Source: Streptomyces albus subsp. albus (GTDB lineage Bacteria; Actinomycetota; Actinomycetes; Streptomycetales; Streptomycetaceae). Taken from it: a stretch of 64,000 nt of DNA. The DNA is taken from positions 62,001 to 126,000 of the forward strand of contig NZ_JODR01000005.1 of NCBI RefSeq assembly GCF_000725885.1. The letters are read 5' to 3'. The notes under the pieces are model-generated. The model worked only from the letters and a program-made list of their open reading frames with translations. It searched no databases and was not told the origin of the DNA. Positions 32,085 to 40,775 of the stretch are shown here, one piece after another; the stretch's first letter is position 1, and each line of letters opens with the position of its first letter. The position numbers were made by a program, and so were the translations under genes.

Positions 32085-33637
32085 CCGGCCCCGGGACGCA
32101 CGCCACAGCCGGCCGGGGCAGCGGCGGGGTGGCGGGCCCGGACCACGAAGTCCTGGTGATCGGCGCCGGGTTCTCCGGCATCGGCACCGCGATCGGACTG
32201 CTGCGGGCCGGCATCGACGACTTCCTGGTACTGGACGAGCAGGACGACGTGGGCGGCTCCTGGCACGCCAACCGCTACCCCGGCATCGCCGTGGACATCA
32301 GCGCCTTCTCCTACTCCTTCGCCTTCGAACCCTTCGCCGGCTGGTCGCGCGCGTTCCCGCCCGGCGAAGAGCTCAAGGCGTACGCCGACCACTGCGTGCG
32401 CGCCTACGGGCTCCGTCCCCACCTGCGGCTCGGCGCCCGGGTGGTGCGCGCGGTGTACGACGAGACGCGGCACCTCTGGCAGGTCTTCTCCGCGGACGGC
32501 ACCTGCCGCACGGCGCGCTTCGTCATCTGTGCCACCGGCTGGCTCACCAAACCCAGGACGCCCGACATCGAGGGGCTCGACCGTTTCGCGGGCGACCTCG
32601 TGCACACCGCCCGGTGGGACCCGTCACTGGAACTGGCGGGCCGGCGCGTCGCGGTGATCGGCACCGGCGCCTCCGCGATCCAGCTGGTGCCCGAGATCGC
32701 ACCGTCGGTCGAACGGCTCCACGTCCACCAGCGCACGCCCACCTGGGTCTTCCCGAAACCGGACGTCCCGGTCCCCGAGCCGGTCCGCAGGATGTTCGGG
32801 GCCGCTCCGTGGACCCAGCGCACCGTGCGGCTGCTCACCGACACCGTGACCGAGCTCAGCTTCGTCATCGCGATGATCCACTACCGGCGCTTCCCGTTCC
32901 TGGTGCGGGCCGGGGAGGCGTTCGCGCGGCTCTATCTGCGCAGCCAGGTCGGCGGCGACCGCGAGCTGATGGACAAACTCGCCCCCGCCTACCGGCTGGG
33001 CTGCAAGCGGCCGTCGTTCGGCAAGGGCTACTACCGCACGTTCACCCGCGACAACGTGCGGCTGATGACCGAGCCCATCGAGTGCGTCACCGAGACGGGC
33101 ATCCGCACGGCGGACGGCGAGGAGCACGGCTGCGACGTCCTCGTCCTCGCCACCGGCTTCCACGTCCTGGACAATCTGCCGCCCTTCCCGCTGTACGGAC
33201 CGGGCGGCCGGGACCTGAAGGAGTTCTGGCGCACCGAACGCTTCCAGACCTACGAGGGCACCGCGGTCAAGGGCTACCCGAACCTGTGGTTCATCGTCGG
33301 GCCGTACTCCTTCACCGGCGGCTCCTGGTTCGGGATGATCGACTACCAGGTCACCCACGCACTGCGGGTCATCGGGGAGACCCGGCGGCGCGGCGCCACA
33401 CAGGCCGTCGTCCGGCCCGAGAAACACGACAGGTCCTTCCGCAGGGCGCTGCGCCGCCAGCGGAACACGGTGTTCGTCCACCCCAGTTGCCGGGGCACGA
33501 ACAGCTACTACTTCGACGAGCGCGGCGACGCACCCGCCGTCCGCCCGGCGTCGACCTACGAGGCCGCCTGGCGCGCCAGGCACTTCGACCTCGACGACTA
33601 CCGCTACGACCGGGCCGCCTCCGGAGCCGCCACATGA
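32081..33637 (+). CDS. Baeyer-Villiger-type flavin monooxygenase
   Basis: 518 residues from GTG 32081 (overlap GTGA). FAD-binding VLVIGAGFSGIG at residues 25-35, NADPH-binding VAVIGTGASAIQLVPEI, and between them the Baeyer-Villiger fingerprint FAGDLVHTARWD (FxGxxxHxxxW). DVLVLATGFHVLDNL is the second ATG-type motif. It would convert a ketone to an ester or lactone, or hydroxylate. In this cluster it may cut or enlarge a ring of the terpenoid part. The stop overlaps the next ATG. Confidence 0.9.
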   Translation: MTGPGTHATAGRGSGGVAGPDHEVLVIGAGFSGIGTAIGLLRAGIDDFLVLDEQDDVGGSWHANRYPGIAVDISAFSYSFAFEPFAGWSRAFPPGEELKAYADHCVRAYGLRPHLRLGARVVRAVYDETRHLWQVFSADGTCRTARFVICATGWLTKPRTPDIEGLDRFAGDLVHTARWDPSLELAGRRVAVIGTGASAIQLVPEIAPSVERLHVHQRTPTWVFPKPDVPVPEPVRRMFGAAPWTQRTVRLLTDTVTELSFVIAMIHYRRFPFLVRAGEAFARLYLRSQVGGDRELMDKLAPAYRLGCKRPSFGKGYYRTFTRDNVRLMTEPIECVTETGIRTADGEEHGCDVLVLATGFHVLDNLPPFPLYGPGGRDLKEFWRTERFQTYEGTAVKGYPNLWFIVGPYSFTGGSWFGMIDYQVTHALRVIGETRRRGATQAVVRPEKHDRSFRRALRRQRNTVFVHPSCRGTNSYYFDERGDAPAVRPASTYEAAWRARHFDLDDYRYDRAASGAAT

Positions 33638-34113
33638 CCGAAGGACGTCCGGCCACCTGGGAGGCCGATGCCATGCGACTGCGCGACGTGCGGGGCGAGG
33701 ACCGCGCCCTGTGCACGCTCTACGGACTGTCCGCGATAGGCGGCTGCCTCGTCATGGGGACGCTGGCCGTCGCCTTCGTCGTCCGCAACGCCGGGGCCGG
33801 ACCCATCGGCGTGATCGGGAACTTCCTGCGCGACGCGACGGGAAACCTGGCCTCCCAGTTCATCTACGCCGACCTGGTGCTCATCTGGGCGCTGCTCGGC
33901 GCCTACATGACCGTCGAGGCGCGGCGGTACGGGATCCGGCACGTGTGGGCGTACATCGTCGGCGCCCCGGTGCTGGCGCTGATCGTCAGCTTCTGCCTGT
34001 TCATGTACGTCCGCCAACTGCGCATCGCCGCCCGCCGCACCGAGCACGCCGCACCCCGCACCGCCCTGACGACCAGCCACGCACCCACGAGGGGAAGCGA
34101 TGACCACCACTGA
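33634..34113 (+). CDS. DUF2834-like membrane protein
   Basis: 159 residues from ATG 33634 (ATGA overlap). Three to four membrane helices: LSAIGGCLVMGTLAVAFVVR, then NLASQFIYADLVLIWALLGA, and IVGAPVLALIVSFCLFMYVR. The central FIYADLVLIW and the helix arrangement recall DUF2834 proteins. Position between the monooxygenase and the cyclase, with a 14-bp overlap into the cyclase, means it belongs to the cluster. Possible roles are a membrane scaffold, an uncharacterised cyclase (small membrane terpene cyclases of fungal meroterpenoid pathways have a similar look) or a transporter part; unknown. Confidence 0.7.
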   Translation: MTEGRPATWEADAMRLRDVRGEDRALCTLYGLSAIGGCLVMGTLAVAFVVRNAGAGPIGVIGNFLRDATGNLASQFIYADLVLIWALLGAYMTVEARRYGIRHVWAYIVGAPVLALIVSFCLFMYVRQLRIAARRTEHAAPRTALTTSHAPTRGSDDHH

Positions 34114-35986
34114 TGCCGCCGGGTCCGTCGCGGGCGTCGAGAAGTCCCTGGCCCTGGCCGCCGAAGCGCTGCGCCGCGGCCAGGACGCCACCGGCTACTG
34201 GAAGGGGGACTTCGAGACCAGCCTGATCGGCGAGTCCGGCGAGGTCATCCTGCGGCACTATCTGCGGCTGCCGCCCGACGAGACGGTGGCCGCCGCCGCC
34301 CGGACGATCCTGAGCGAACAGACCTCCACCGGCGGCTGGGCCTCCTACCACGAGGGCCCCGACGAACTCCTGCTGTCGGTCTTCTGCTACGTCGCCCTGC
34401 GGCTGGCCGGCCACACCCCCGACGAACCCGAGATGCGTGCGGCAGCCGCCTCCATCCGCGGCAACGGGGGCGTCGAGGCCGTCGACAACCTGCTCATGCT
34501 CGCGTGGCTGGCCCTCATCGGGCTGTGGCCCTGGCGCGACATCCCGCTGATCCCGCCCGAGATCGTCCTGCTGCCCCCCTCGTTCCCGGGGAACATCTAC
34601 CAGGTCGGCGCCGCCGCCCGCGGCATCCTCGTCGCCAACAGCCTCTTCATGGCCCGCCGCCCCGTGGTGCCCACCGGCTTCGGCATCCGCGAACTGCTCG
34701 CCCGGCCCGGCGCCCGGCGGCTGCCCCGGTCGCCGCTGGTGCGCTGCGCCACCACCCTCAGCCACTGGTACGCACGGCACCCGGTGCGGCCACTGCGCCG
34801 CCGGGCGGTCCGCAAGGCGACGCGGTGGCTGGTGCGGACCCAGGAGCGGGACGGCAGCTGGGGCGGCAACTGGCCGCAGACCGCCAACGTCGTCATGGGT
34901 CTCGACGCGGCCGGATACGGGCAGGACCACCCGGTGGTCGAGGCGGCCATGGCGGGGCTGGACAGGTACGTGGTGCACAAGGACGGGCACCGCCGTATCG
35001 AGATGTGGACCTCCGTGGTGATGGACACCGCGCTGGCCCTCTCGGCCAGCGCCATGGCGGGCGGTCCCGACGCGGAGGAGGCTGCCCGGCCGGCGGTGCG
35101 CTGGCTGCTCGACAACCAAGTGACCGAACTCGGCGACTGGGCCGTGCTGACCGACGACCCGCAACCAGGCGGCTGGCCCTACGAGTTCACCAACAACGCC
35201 AACCCCGACGCCGACGACACCGCGTTCGCCGTGGCCGCGCTGCGCCGCGTCCACCCGCGCGGCAGCGACCCGGACGTGGACGCCGCCTGCGAGCGGGCCG
35301 GCCGGTGGCTGCTGTCCCAGCAGGGCGAGGACGGCGGCTGGGCCGCCTTCGAACCGCTGCGCTGGCGGCTCCCGGGACGCGACAAGCTCGCCAGGATCGG
35401 CTTCCTGGAGGCGCCGTCCGCCGACATCACCGGCCACGTGCTGGAGGCGCTGGGCGCCGACGGCAGGGCCGGAACGGCCGCGGCCCGCCGCGGCATCGCG
35501 TGGCTGCGCCGCAACCAGCGGCCCGACGGCTCCTGGCCCGGCTGGTGGGCCTGCTACCACCTGCACGGCACCAGTGCCGCCGTCACCGGCCTGACCGCCT
35601 GCGGGATCCCCGGCAACGACCCGGCGGTGCGCAGGGCCTGCGACTGGCTCGTCGCCCACCAGCGGGACGACGGCGGCTGGGGCGAGGACATCCGCGCGCT
35701 GCACGACCCGGCCTGGATCGGCAAGGGCACCAGCACCCCCTCACAGACGGCCTGGGCGCTGCTCGCCCTCATCGCCGGCGGGCGGGCCGGGAGCGCGTCC
35801 GTCCGCGCGGGGCTGGACTTCCTGGTCCGCACCCAGCAGGACGACGGCGACTGGGCCGAACCGTGGCACACGTGGGTGGTGCACCACGACGGCCTCTACT
35901 GGCGCGACAGCCTGCTGCGCCTCATCTACCCCGTCATGGCGATGTCGGCCTACCGGGCCGCCGTCACCGGGACGGAGCCGCGATGA
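34100..35986 (+). CDS. Squalene-hopene-cyclase-like class II terpene cyclase
   Basis: 628 residues from ATG 34100 with GAGGGGAAG before it. The protonating DxDD motif is ANPDADDTAF (Asp370, Asp372, Asp373), at almost the same residue number as in bacterial squalene-hopene cyclases. QW repeats: QEDGGWAAF-type (QGEDGGWAAF), QRPDGSWPGWW, QRDDGGWGE, QQDDGDWAEP, and N-terminal GQDATGYWKGDFE. Length is normal for the family. Neither squalene synthase nor HpnC/D genes are nearby, and a polyprenyl synthase and a prenyltransferase are, so the substrate is probably not plain squalene but a polyprenyl chain, free or on an aromatic ring. Peripheral membrane protein by family. Confidence 0.93.
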   Translation: MTTTDAAGSVAGVEKSLALAAEALRRGQDATGYWKGDFETSLIGESGEVILRHYLRLPPDETVAAAARTILSEQTSTGGWASYHEGPDELLLSVFCYVALRLAGHTPDEPEMRAAAASIRGNGGVEAVDNLLMLAWLALIGLWPWRDIPLIPPEIVLLPPSFPGNIYQVGAAARGILVANSLFMARRPVVPTGFGIRELLARPGARRLPRSPLVRCATTLSHWYARHPVRPLRRRAVRKATRWLVRTQERDGSWGGNWPQTANVVMGLDAAGYGQDHPVVEAAMAGLDRYVVHKDGHRRIEMWTSVVMDTALALSASAMAGGPDAEEAARPAVRWLLDNQVTELGDWAVLTDDPQPGGWPYEFTNNANPDADDTAFAVAALRRVHPRGSDPDVDAACERAGRWLLSQQGEDGGWAAFEPLRWRLPGRDKLARIGFLEAPSADITGHVLEALGADGRAGTAAARRGIAWLRRNQRPDGSWPGWWACYHLHGTSAAVTGLTACGIPGNDPAVRRACDWLVAHQRDDGGWGEDIRALHDPAWIGKGTSTPSQTAWALLALIAGGRAGSASVRAGLDFLVRTQQDDGDWAEPWHTWVVHHDGLYWRDSLLRLIYPVMAMSAYRAAVTGTEPR

Positions 35987-37395
35987 GCAGCGTCACCGTG
36001 GTCGGAGGCGGTCTCGCGGGGATGACGGCGGCCTGGACACTGCGCGGACTCGGACTCCCCGTACGGCTGCTGGAGGCGGCGCCCGGACTCGGCGGCATGG
36101 CCGGCTCACGCGTCATCGAGGGCCGGACGGAGGACCACGGGGTGCACATCTTCCCCGCCTGGTACCGCAACACCCTGCGGCTGGTGCGGGAGCTGGGCAT
36201 CGAGCGCAACCTGCGCAAGGCCAGGAACTTCCACCAGTTGCTGCCCGGCGAGTTCCCCGCCTTCCGCACGGCGGTCACCCCGGCCGCCGACCGCCTGCTG
36301 TTCTACTACGGGGTGATCGACCTGCTCTCCCAGCGGTACGGCCCGCGTGACGAGTCCCTCCACGACTTCCTGCACAGCCGCTGGTACCTGACCGAGGCGG
36401 CGATCGCCGACATCGAGCACCTCTTCGTCGCCTCCAGCGCGGCGGAGAGCCCCGCCGTCTCCGCCGCCGGATTCCGCGGCAGCATCGCGGCGTTCGCCCG
36501 CCACCCCGGCCCGGTGCGGATGCCCCGCGGCGATTTGGAGCGGTGGTTCATCGGCCCCTTCCGCGAACGGCTGGAGGCCGACGGCGTCGAGGTGCGCACC
36601 GGCAGCGAACTGACCGCGGTGACCGTCTCCGGCGACCGGCTGGAGACCCTGACCGTGCGCGGCGCCGACGGAGCCACCGTCACCGAGGAGGCCGGCGGCC
36701 ACGTCGTCCTGGCGCTGCCGCACGGGCGCCTGTCCGCGCTGGGCGGCGAGGTCACCGGCGCGCTGCGGCCCCCGCACGGGGTGACCGAGCTGACCTCCCG
36801 TCCGCTCGGCGCGCTCCACCTGTATCTGCGCAGGCGCCTGCCGCAGCTGCCCGACGAACACGTCCGCCTGGTCGGTTCACCGCACGCGCTGACGCTCCTG
36901 GACGTGGGACGGGCGTGGCGCGGTCACGAGGTCACCGTCCTCAACTGCGTCGTCGGACGCGTCTGCCGGCTCGCGGAACTGTCCGAGACAGAGGCGGTCA
37001 AGGTGCTGGTGGACGAGCTGTCCACCTACCTTCCCGACCTCACCTGGGACGACATCGAACACGTCTGCTACCAGCCGCACTTCGCGGCGCCGTTCTTCGC
37101 CCCCGGACCGGGCTCGGCCCGCTTCCGCCCGCACAGCGCCACCGCACTGGCCAACGTCCACATCGCCGGCGACCACTGCGCCGCCCCGCCCGGCGTGGCC
37201 GGCATGGAGAGCGCCGTGCGTTCCGGACTGACGGCCGCCGAGTCGGTCCGCCGCGCACTGCGGCCCGAGGCACCTCCGGTACGGATCGAGCCCATCGGCG
37301 ACATCAGCCCCTCCGCCGCGCGCCTCCTGCGTACGGCGCTCGCCCCGCTCGCCGCGGCCGTCCGGTCGCTGACCACCCGCACCCGAGGGAGATGA
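35983..37395 (+). CDS. HpnE/phytoene desaturase-like flavoprotein
   Basis: 470 residues from ATG 35983 (ATGA overlap with the cyclase). N-terminal FAD fold VTVVGGGLAGMTAAWTLRGL with LLEAAPGLGGMAGS, and C-terminal VHIAGDHCAAPPGVAGMESA, a flavin amine oxidase/desaturase-type ending. Closest by eye to hydroxysqualene dehydroxylase (HpnE) and phytoene desaturase-type enzymes that act on long isoprenoids. It could desaturate, saturate or dehydroxylate the polyprenyl part before or after cyclisation. Confidence 0.85.
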   Translation: MSSVTVVGGGLAGMTAAWTLRGLGLPVRLLEAAPGLGGMAGSRVIEGRTEDHGVHIFPAWYRNTLRLVRELGIERNLRKARNFHQLLPGEFPAFRTAVTPAADRLLFYYGVIDLLSQRYGPRDESLHDFLHSRWYLTEAAIADIEHLFVASSAAESPAVSAAGFRGSIAAFARHPGPVRMPRGDLERWFIGPFRERLEADGVEVRTGSELTAVTVSGDRLETLTVRGADGATVTEEAGGHVVLALPHGRLSALGGEVTGALRPPHGVTELTSRPLGALHLYLRRRLPQLPDEHVRLVGSPHALTLLDVGRAWRGHEVTVLNCVVGRVCRLAELSETEAVKVLVDELSTYLPDLTWDDIEHVCYQPHFAAPFFAPGPGSARFRPHSATALANVHIAGDHCAAPPGVAGMESAVRSGLTAAESVRRALRPEAPPVRIEPIGDISPSAARLLRTALAPLAAAVRSLTTRTRGR

Positions 37396-37399
37396 CCGC

Positions 37400-38176
37400 G
37401 TGCGTGACAGGATCGCCCTGGTGACCGGAGCCGCCGGCGGCATCGGCGCGGCCGTGACCCGCCTGCTCGCCGCGAGCGGCACCACGGTCGCCGCCGTGGA
37501 CCGGGACACCGGCCGGCTGACGGCCACGGTGGCCGCGCTCGCCGCCGAAGGGCTGCCCGTGCACGCGTACCCGGCCGACGTCACCTCGGCCGCGGAGACC
37601 GAACACGTGGTGGCCGCCGTCGAGCGCGAGAGGGGGCCCGTCGAGCAGCTGGTGAACGCGGCCGGAGTCCTCCGCCTCACCGAGGCGGCGCACATGGGCG
37701 AGCAGGACTGGCACGCCACCTTCGCCGTCAACACCACGGGCGTCTTCCTGATGTCCCGCGCCGTCGTGAACCGGATGATCCCCCGCCGCTCCGGAGCCCT
37801 CGTCACCGTCGCCTCGAACGCGGCCGGCACCGCCCGGATGCGGATGTCCGCCTACGCGGCGTCCAAAGCGGCGGCGACCGCCTTCACCAAGTGCCTCGGC
37901 CTGGAGGTCGCCCGGCACCGCATCCGCTGCAACGTCGTCGCCCCCGGCTCCACCGACACCCCGATGCTGCACGGGATGCACGCCGACGGCACCGCGACCG
38001 CCGCCTCCGTCGCCGGGGACCCCGCCGCCCACCGCACCGGCATCCCGCTCGGCAAGGTCGCCCGCCCCGGCGACGTGGCCCACGCCGTGCGCTTCCTGCT
38101 CTCGGACGAGGCGGCCCACATCACCCTGCACACGCTCACCGTCGACGGCGGGGCGACGCTGGGCGCCGCGATGTGA
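37400..38176 (+). CDS. EntA/DhbA-like 2,3-dihydro-2,3-dihydroxybenzoate dehydrogenase
   Basis: 258 residues from GTG 37400 with GAGGGAGA before it. SDR features: VTGAAGGIGAAVTRLLA (NAD binding), VNAAGVLRL, and the catalytic Ser-Tyr-Lys set VTVASNAAG and YAASKAAATAFTK. The stretches VNTTGVFLMSRAVVNRM, KCLGLEVARHRIRCNVVAPG and STDTPML are characteristic of EntA, which oxidises 2,3-dihydro-2,3-dihydroxybenzoate. No isochorismate synthase or isochorismatase is in the window, so the ring may come from another locus or the enzyme may act on a related diol. It points to an aromatic part in the cluster product. Confidence 0.85.
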   Translation: MRDRIALVTGAAGGIGAAVTRLLAASGTTVAAVDRDTGRLTATVAALAAEGLPVHAYPADVTSAAETEHVVAAVERERGPVEQLVNAAGVLRLTEAAHMGEQDWHATFAVNTTGVFLMSRAVVNRMIPRRSGALVTVASNAAGTARMRMSAYAASKAAATAFTKCLGLEVARHRIRCNVVAPGSTDTPMLHGMHADGTATAASVAGDPAAHRTGIPLGKVARPGDVAHAVRFLLSDEAAHITLHTLTVDGGATLGAAM

Positions 38177-38275
38177 GGGGCCGGCCCCAACCGCCCACCG
38201 TCCGCCCCGCACGCGAGAACCGACGACCCCGATCCGGAGACCGGCGGCAGCGGCCGAGAAGGGACACGCAGCGCC

Positions 38276-39466
38276 ATGGCACACGCACTCGTCGCGGGCG
38301 GCGGCATCGGCGGTCTCGCCACCGCCCTCGCCCTGGCCCGGCACGGCCACCGCGTCACCGTCCTCGAACGCCAGCAGACGTTCGGCGAGATCGGCGCGGG
38401 CATCCAGCTGGCCCCCAACGGCTTCCACGCCCTCGACCTGCTGGGTGTCGGCCGCCAGGTGCGGGAGCGTGCGGTGTTCGTCGACGAGCTGAGGCTGATG
38501 GACGGCACCACGAGCCAGAAGATCGTCGCCATGCCGGTCACCGGACCGTACCGGCGCCGCTTCGGCAACCCGTACGCCGTCGTGCACCGCCGGGACCTCC
38601 ACGCGCCGCTGCTCGCCGCCTGCCGGGCCGGCGAGCGCATCGAACTGGTGGCGGACGCGGCCGTACAGCGGTACACGCAGGATGCCGCACAGGTGACCGT
38701 CGTCACGGCCGACGGCCGCACCCGCACCGGCGACCTGCTCGTGGGCGCCGACGGCATCCGCTCCACCGTCCGCGCGCAACTGGTGGGCGACGGTGCGCCC
38801 CGCGTCTGCGGGCACACCATCTACCGCTCGGTGATACCCATCGCGAAGGTGCCCCGCCGGCTGCGCTGGAACGCGGTGACCCTGTGGGCCGGCCCCTCCT
38901 GGCACTTCGTGCACTACATCATCGGCGGCGGCGACCACCTCAACCTGGCCGCGACCCTCGACGACGGCGCCCGAGAGCCCGTCGCGGGACGCCCCACTCC
39001 GCGCGCCGTCGTGCTCGCCCGCTTCCCCGGACTGGGGGACACCGCCCGGCTGCTGCTGGAACTGGGCGAGGAGTGGCGGCAATGGGTGCTGTGCGACCGC
39101 GACCCGGTCGAGGTGTGGACCGACGGCAGGGTCACACTGATGGGCGACGCCGCCCATCCGATGCTCCAGTACGCGGCACAGGGCGCCTGCCAGGCGCTGG
39201 AGGACGCCGTCGTGCTGGGGGACCTGCTCGCCGGCGCCGGCGACGACGTGGCGCAGCGCCTGGCGCGGTACAACGCCGTCCGCCGCGAGCGCACCGCGCG
39301 CGCCCAGCTCCTGGCCCGCGAGATGGGCAGCAGGCTCTACCACCCGGCGGGGGAGGAGGCGGCGGCCCGCGACGCGATGCTGGGCGCCCTCACCGAGGAG
39401 GACCTGTACGACAAGGTGTCCTGGCTGCACGGCGCCCAGGACTTCCTCCGGGCGGCAGCCGGCTGA
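38276..39466 (+). CDS. 3-Hydroxybenzoate 6-hydroxylase/salicylate hydroxylase-like monooxygenase
   Basis: 396 residues from ATG 38276. Class A flavoprotein monooxygenase: HALVAGGGIGGLATALALAR (FAD), DLLVGADGIRSTVR (DG motif) and TLMGDAAHPMLQYAAQGACQ with ALEDAVVLGDLL (GD motif). The AHPMLQYAAQGACQALEDA form is typical of enzymes acting on salicylate or 3-hydroxybenzoate. It would hydroxylate the benzoate ring ortho or para to an existing hydroxyl, giving a hydroquinone-type head. It follows the SDR by 99 bases and is the last gene of the cluster. Confidence 0.9.
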   Translation: MAHALVAGGGIGGLATALALARHGHRVTVLERQQTFGEIGAGIQLAPNGFHALDLLGVGRQVRERAVFVDELRLMDGTTSQKIVAMPVTGPYRRRFGNPYAVVHRRDLHAPLLAACRAGERIELVADAAVQRYTQDAAQVTVVTADGRTRTGDLLVGADGIRSTVRAQLVGDGAPRVCGHTIYRSVIPIAKVPRRLRWNAVTLWAGPSWHFVHYIIGGGDHLNLAATLDDGAREPVAGRPTPRAVVLARFPGLGDTARLLLELGEEWRQWVLCDRDPVEVWTDGRVTLMGDAAHPMLQYAAQGACQALEDAVVLGDLLAGAGDDVAQRLARYNAVRRERTARAQLLAREMGSRLYHPAGEEAAARDAMLGALTEEDLYDKVSWLHGAQDFLRAAAG

Positions 39467-39626
39467 AGCGGCGGCCCGCCGGCGGGCCGTGACGGGCCGC
39501 GCGGACCTGGGCGCCGGCCTCCGGGAGCGGTGCCCGCCCCGGTCGGCTCGCCGGACGGTTGAGGGCGACTCGAGATCCGGTTGGCATGCCCTGTTCAAGA
39601 TGAGTGAGGCCGGTCAAGCTGGAACC

Positions 39627-39643
39627 CCCGCGCATCCCGCGGG
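39627..39643 (+). terminator. Hairpin with short T-run at the end of the cluster
   Basis: CCCGCG (39627-39632) and CGCGGG (39638-39643) form a stem with a five-base loop, followed directly by TTTT. It lies 160 bases past the last cluster gene and 29 bases before the phospholipase start, so it either ends the cluster transcript or attenuates the phospholipase gene. Confidence 0.6.
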
Positions 39644-39672
39644 TTTTCCGGCCCCACGCTCGGAGGTCTCCC

Positions 39673-40179
39673 ATGCGCCGCCGCTACGCCCTCCCCCTCG
39701 CCGCAGCCGCCCTGGCGCTCCCGGCGACGCTCGTCCCGGCCGGCTCCGCCTCGGCGGCACCCGCCGACAAGCTCCAAGTGCTCAGCTCCTGGACGCAGAC
39801 CAGCGCCTCCAGCTACAACGCCTGGAACACCGCCCGTCAGAACCAGGGGCAATGGGCCGCCTACGGCTTCGACTGGTCGACCGACTACTGCAGTTCGTCG
39901 CCCGACAACCCCTTCGGCTTCCCCTTCCAGACCGCCTGCGCCCGCCACGACTTCGGCTACCGCAACTACAAGGCGATCGGTGCCTTCTCCGCGAACAAGG
40001 CCCGCATCGACTCGGCGTTCTACGAGGACCTCAAACGCGTGTGCAGCCGCTACTCGGGCGCCTCCCGCACCGCCTGCAACTCGACCGCGTGGACCTACTA
40101 CCACGCCGTCGACATCTTCGGCCTCAAGGGCGCCGACCGGGCCGCCGCACCCCAGGCCGCCGCGGCCGGCGGGCGCTGA
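39673..40179 (+). CDS. Secreted prokaryotic phospholipase A2
   Basis: 168 residues from ATG 39673 with GGAGGT seven bases before. Signal peptide MRRRYALPLAAAALALPATL, cleavage after the SASA region near residue 29. The catalytic pair is His92-Asp93 in CARHDFGYRNY; DYCSSSPDNPFGF forms the calcium-binding region and four cysteines (Cys73, Cys89 and two later) can pair. It hydrolyses the sn-2 acyl bond of phospholipids outside the cell. Not obviously part of the terpenoid cluster despite being adjacent. Confidence 0.93.
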   Translation: MRRRYALPLAAAALALPATLVPAGSASAAPADKLQVLSSWTQTSASSYNAWNTARQNQGQWAAYGFDWSTDYCSSSPDNPFGFPFQTACARHDFGYRNYKAIGAFSANKARIDSAFYEDLKRVCSRYSGASRTACNSTAWTYYHAVDIFGLKGADRAAAPQAAAAGGR

Positions 40180-40228
40180 GCCACCCACGCAGCCCCGGCA
40201 CCCAACGCCCCTACCCGGGGTCCGGGCC

Positions 40229-40504
40229 TCACCGCGCATCCGGCCCGGGGGCCGCCCCGGCCCCCCGGGCCGGTCCCGGCGGCCAGGAGCGCAGCACCTC
40301 GACCGTCTGACCGGTGACCCGGGCGAGAGTGATGACGGTCCCCGGACCACTGCCGTAGAGGCCGACCCACTCGCGGTACCGCAGCTCGGCCGTCGCCCGG
40401 TCGGCCCACCAGCCGCTGTTGACCGGCCCGTCCGGCCGGAAACGGCAGGTGACACGGTAGACCGCGGGGCGAGGCCCGCCGGGCCGTGCGGAGTCGCGAT
40501 CCAC
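40229..40504 (-). CDS. Conserved hypothetical protein
   Basis: 91 residues from GTG 40504. The core VYRVTCRFRPDGPVNSGWWA and RATAELRYREWVGLYGSGPG reads like a small mixed alpha/beta domain, and similar unnamed proteins occur in streptomycetes. The tail is Pro/Gly/Ala-rich. An open frame extends further upstream to 40627 but the extra residues look unconserved. Convergent with the phospholipase gene. Function unknown. Confidence 0.6.
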   Translation of the reverse strand: MDRDSARPGGPRPAVYRVTCRFRPDGPVNSGWWADRATAELRYREWVGLYGSGPGTVITLARVTGQTVEVLRSWPPGPARGAGAAPGPDAR

Positions 40505-40775
40505 GCGGTGACTGTACGAAGACGCCGCCGCCCGGCGCCCCGGCCACCGCCGCTCGCCGGGCGGACGCCCCGCGGAATGCACCTGGACGGCCCACCCTTT
40601 CCGCCGCCGGACCGCAGCCGGTGGCATTTCCCCCTAAAGGGCGGTTTGGTCCCCCGCCACTTGGCCACTCCCGAGGCGCCGTGGCTTGCTGTGCAGCGGG
40701 CGATCCCACGTGCTTGCCCGAGAAGCGGTCAGGCCGTGCAGGGGAGCGCCCGTACGGAAAAGGGGAAAGCACGCC

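Noticed and set aside
34504..37395. Very long plus-strand frame across cyclase and flavoprotein
   Set aside because: Its first part is an out-of-frame Arg/Gly/Pro-rich shadow of the cyclase; only the part from 35983 is a real gene.
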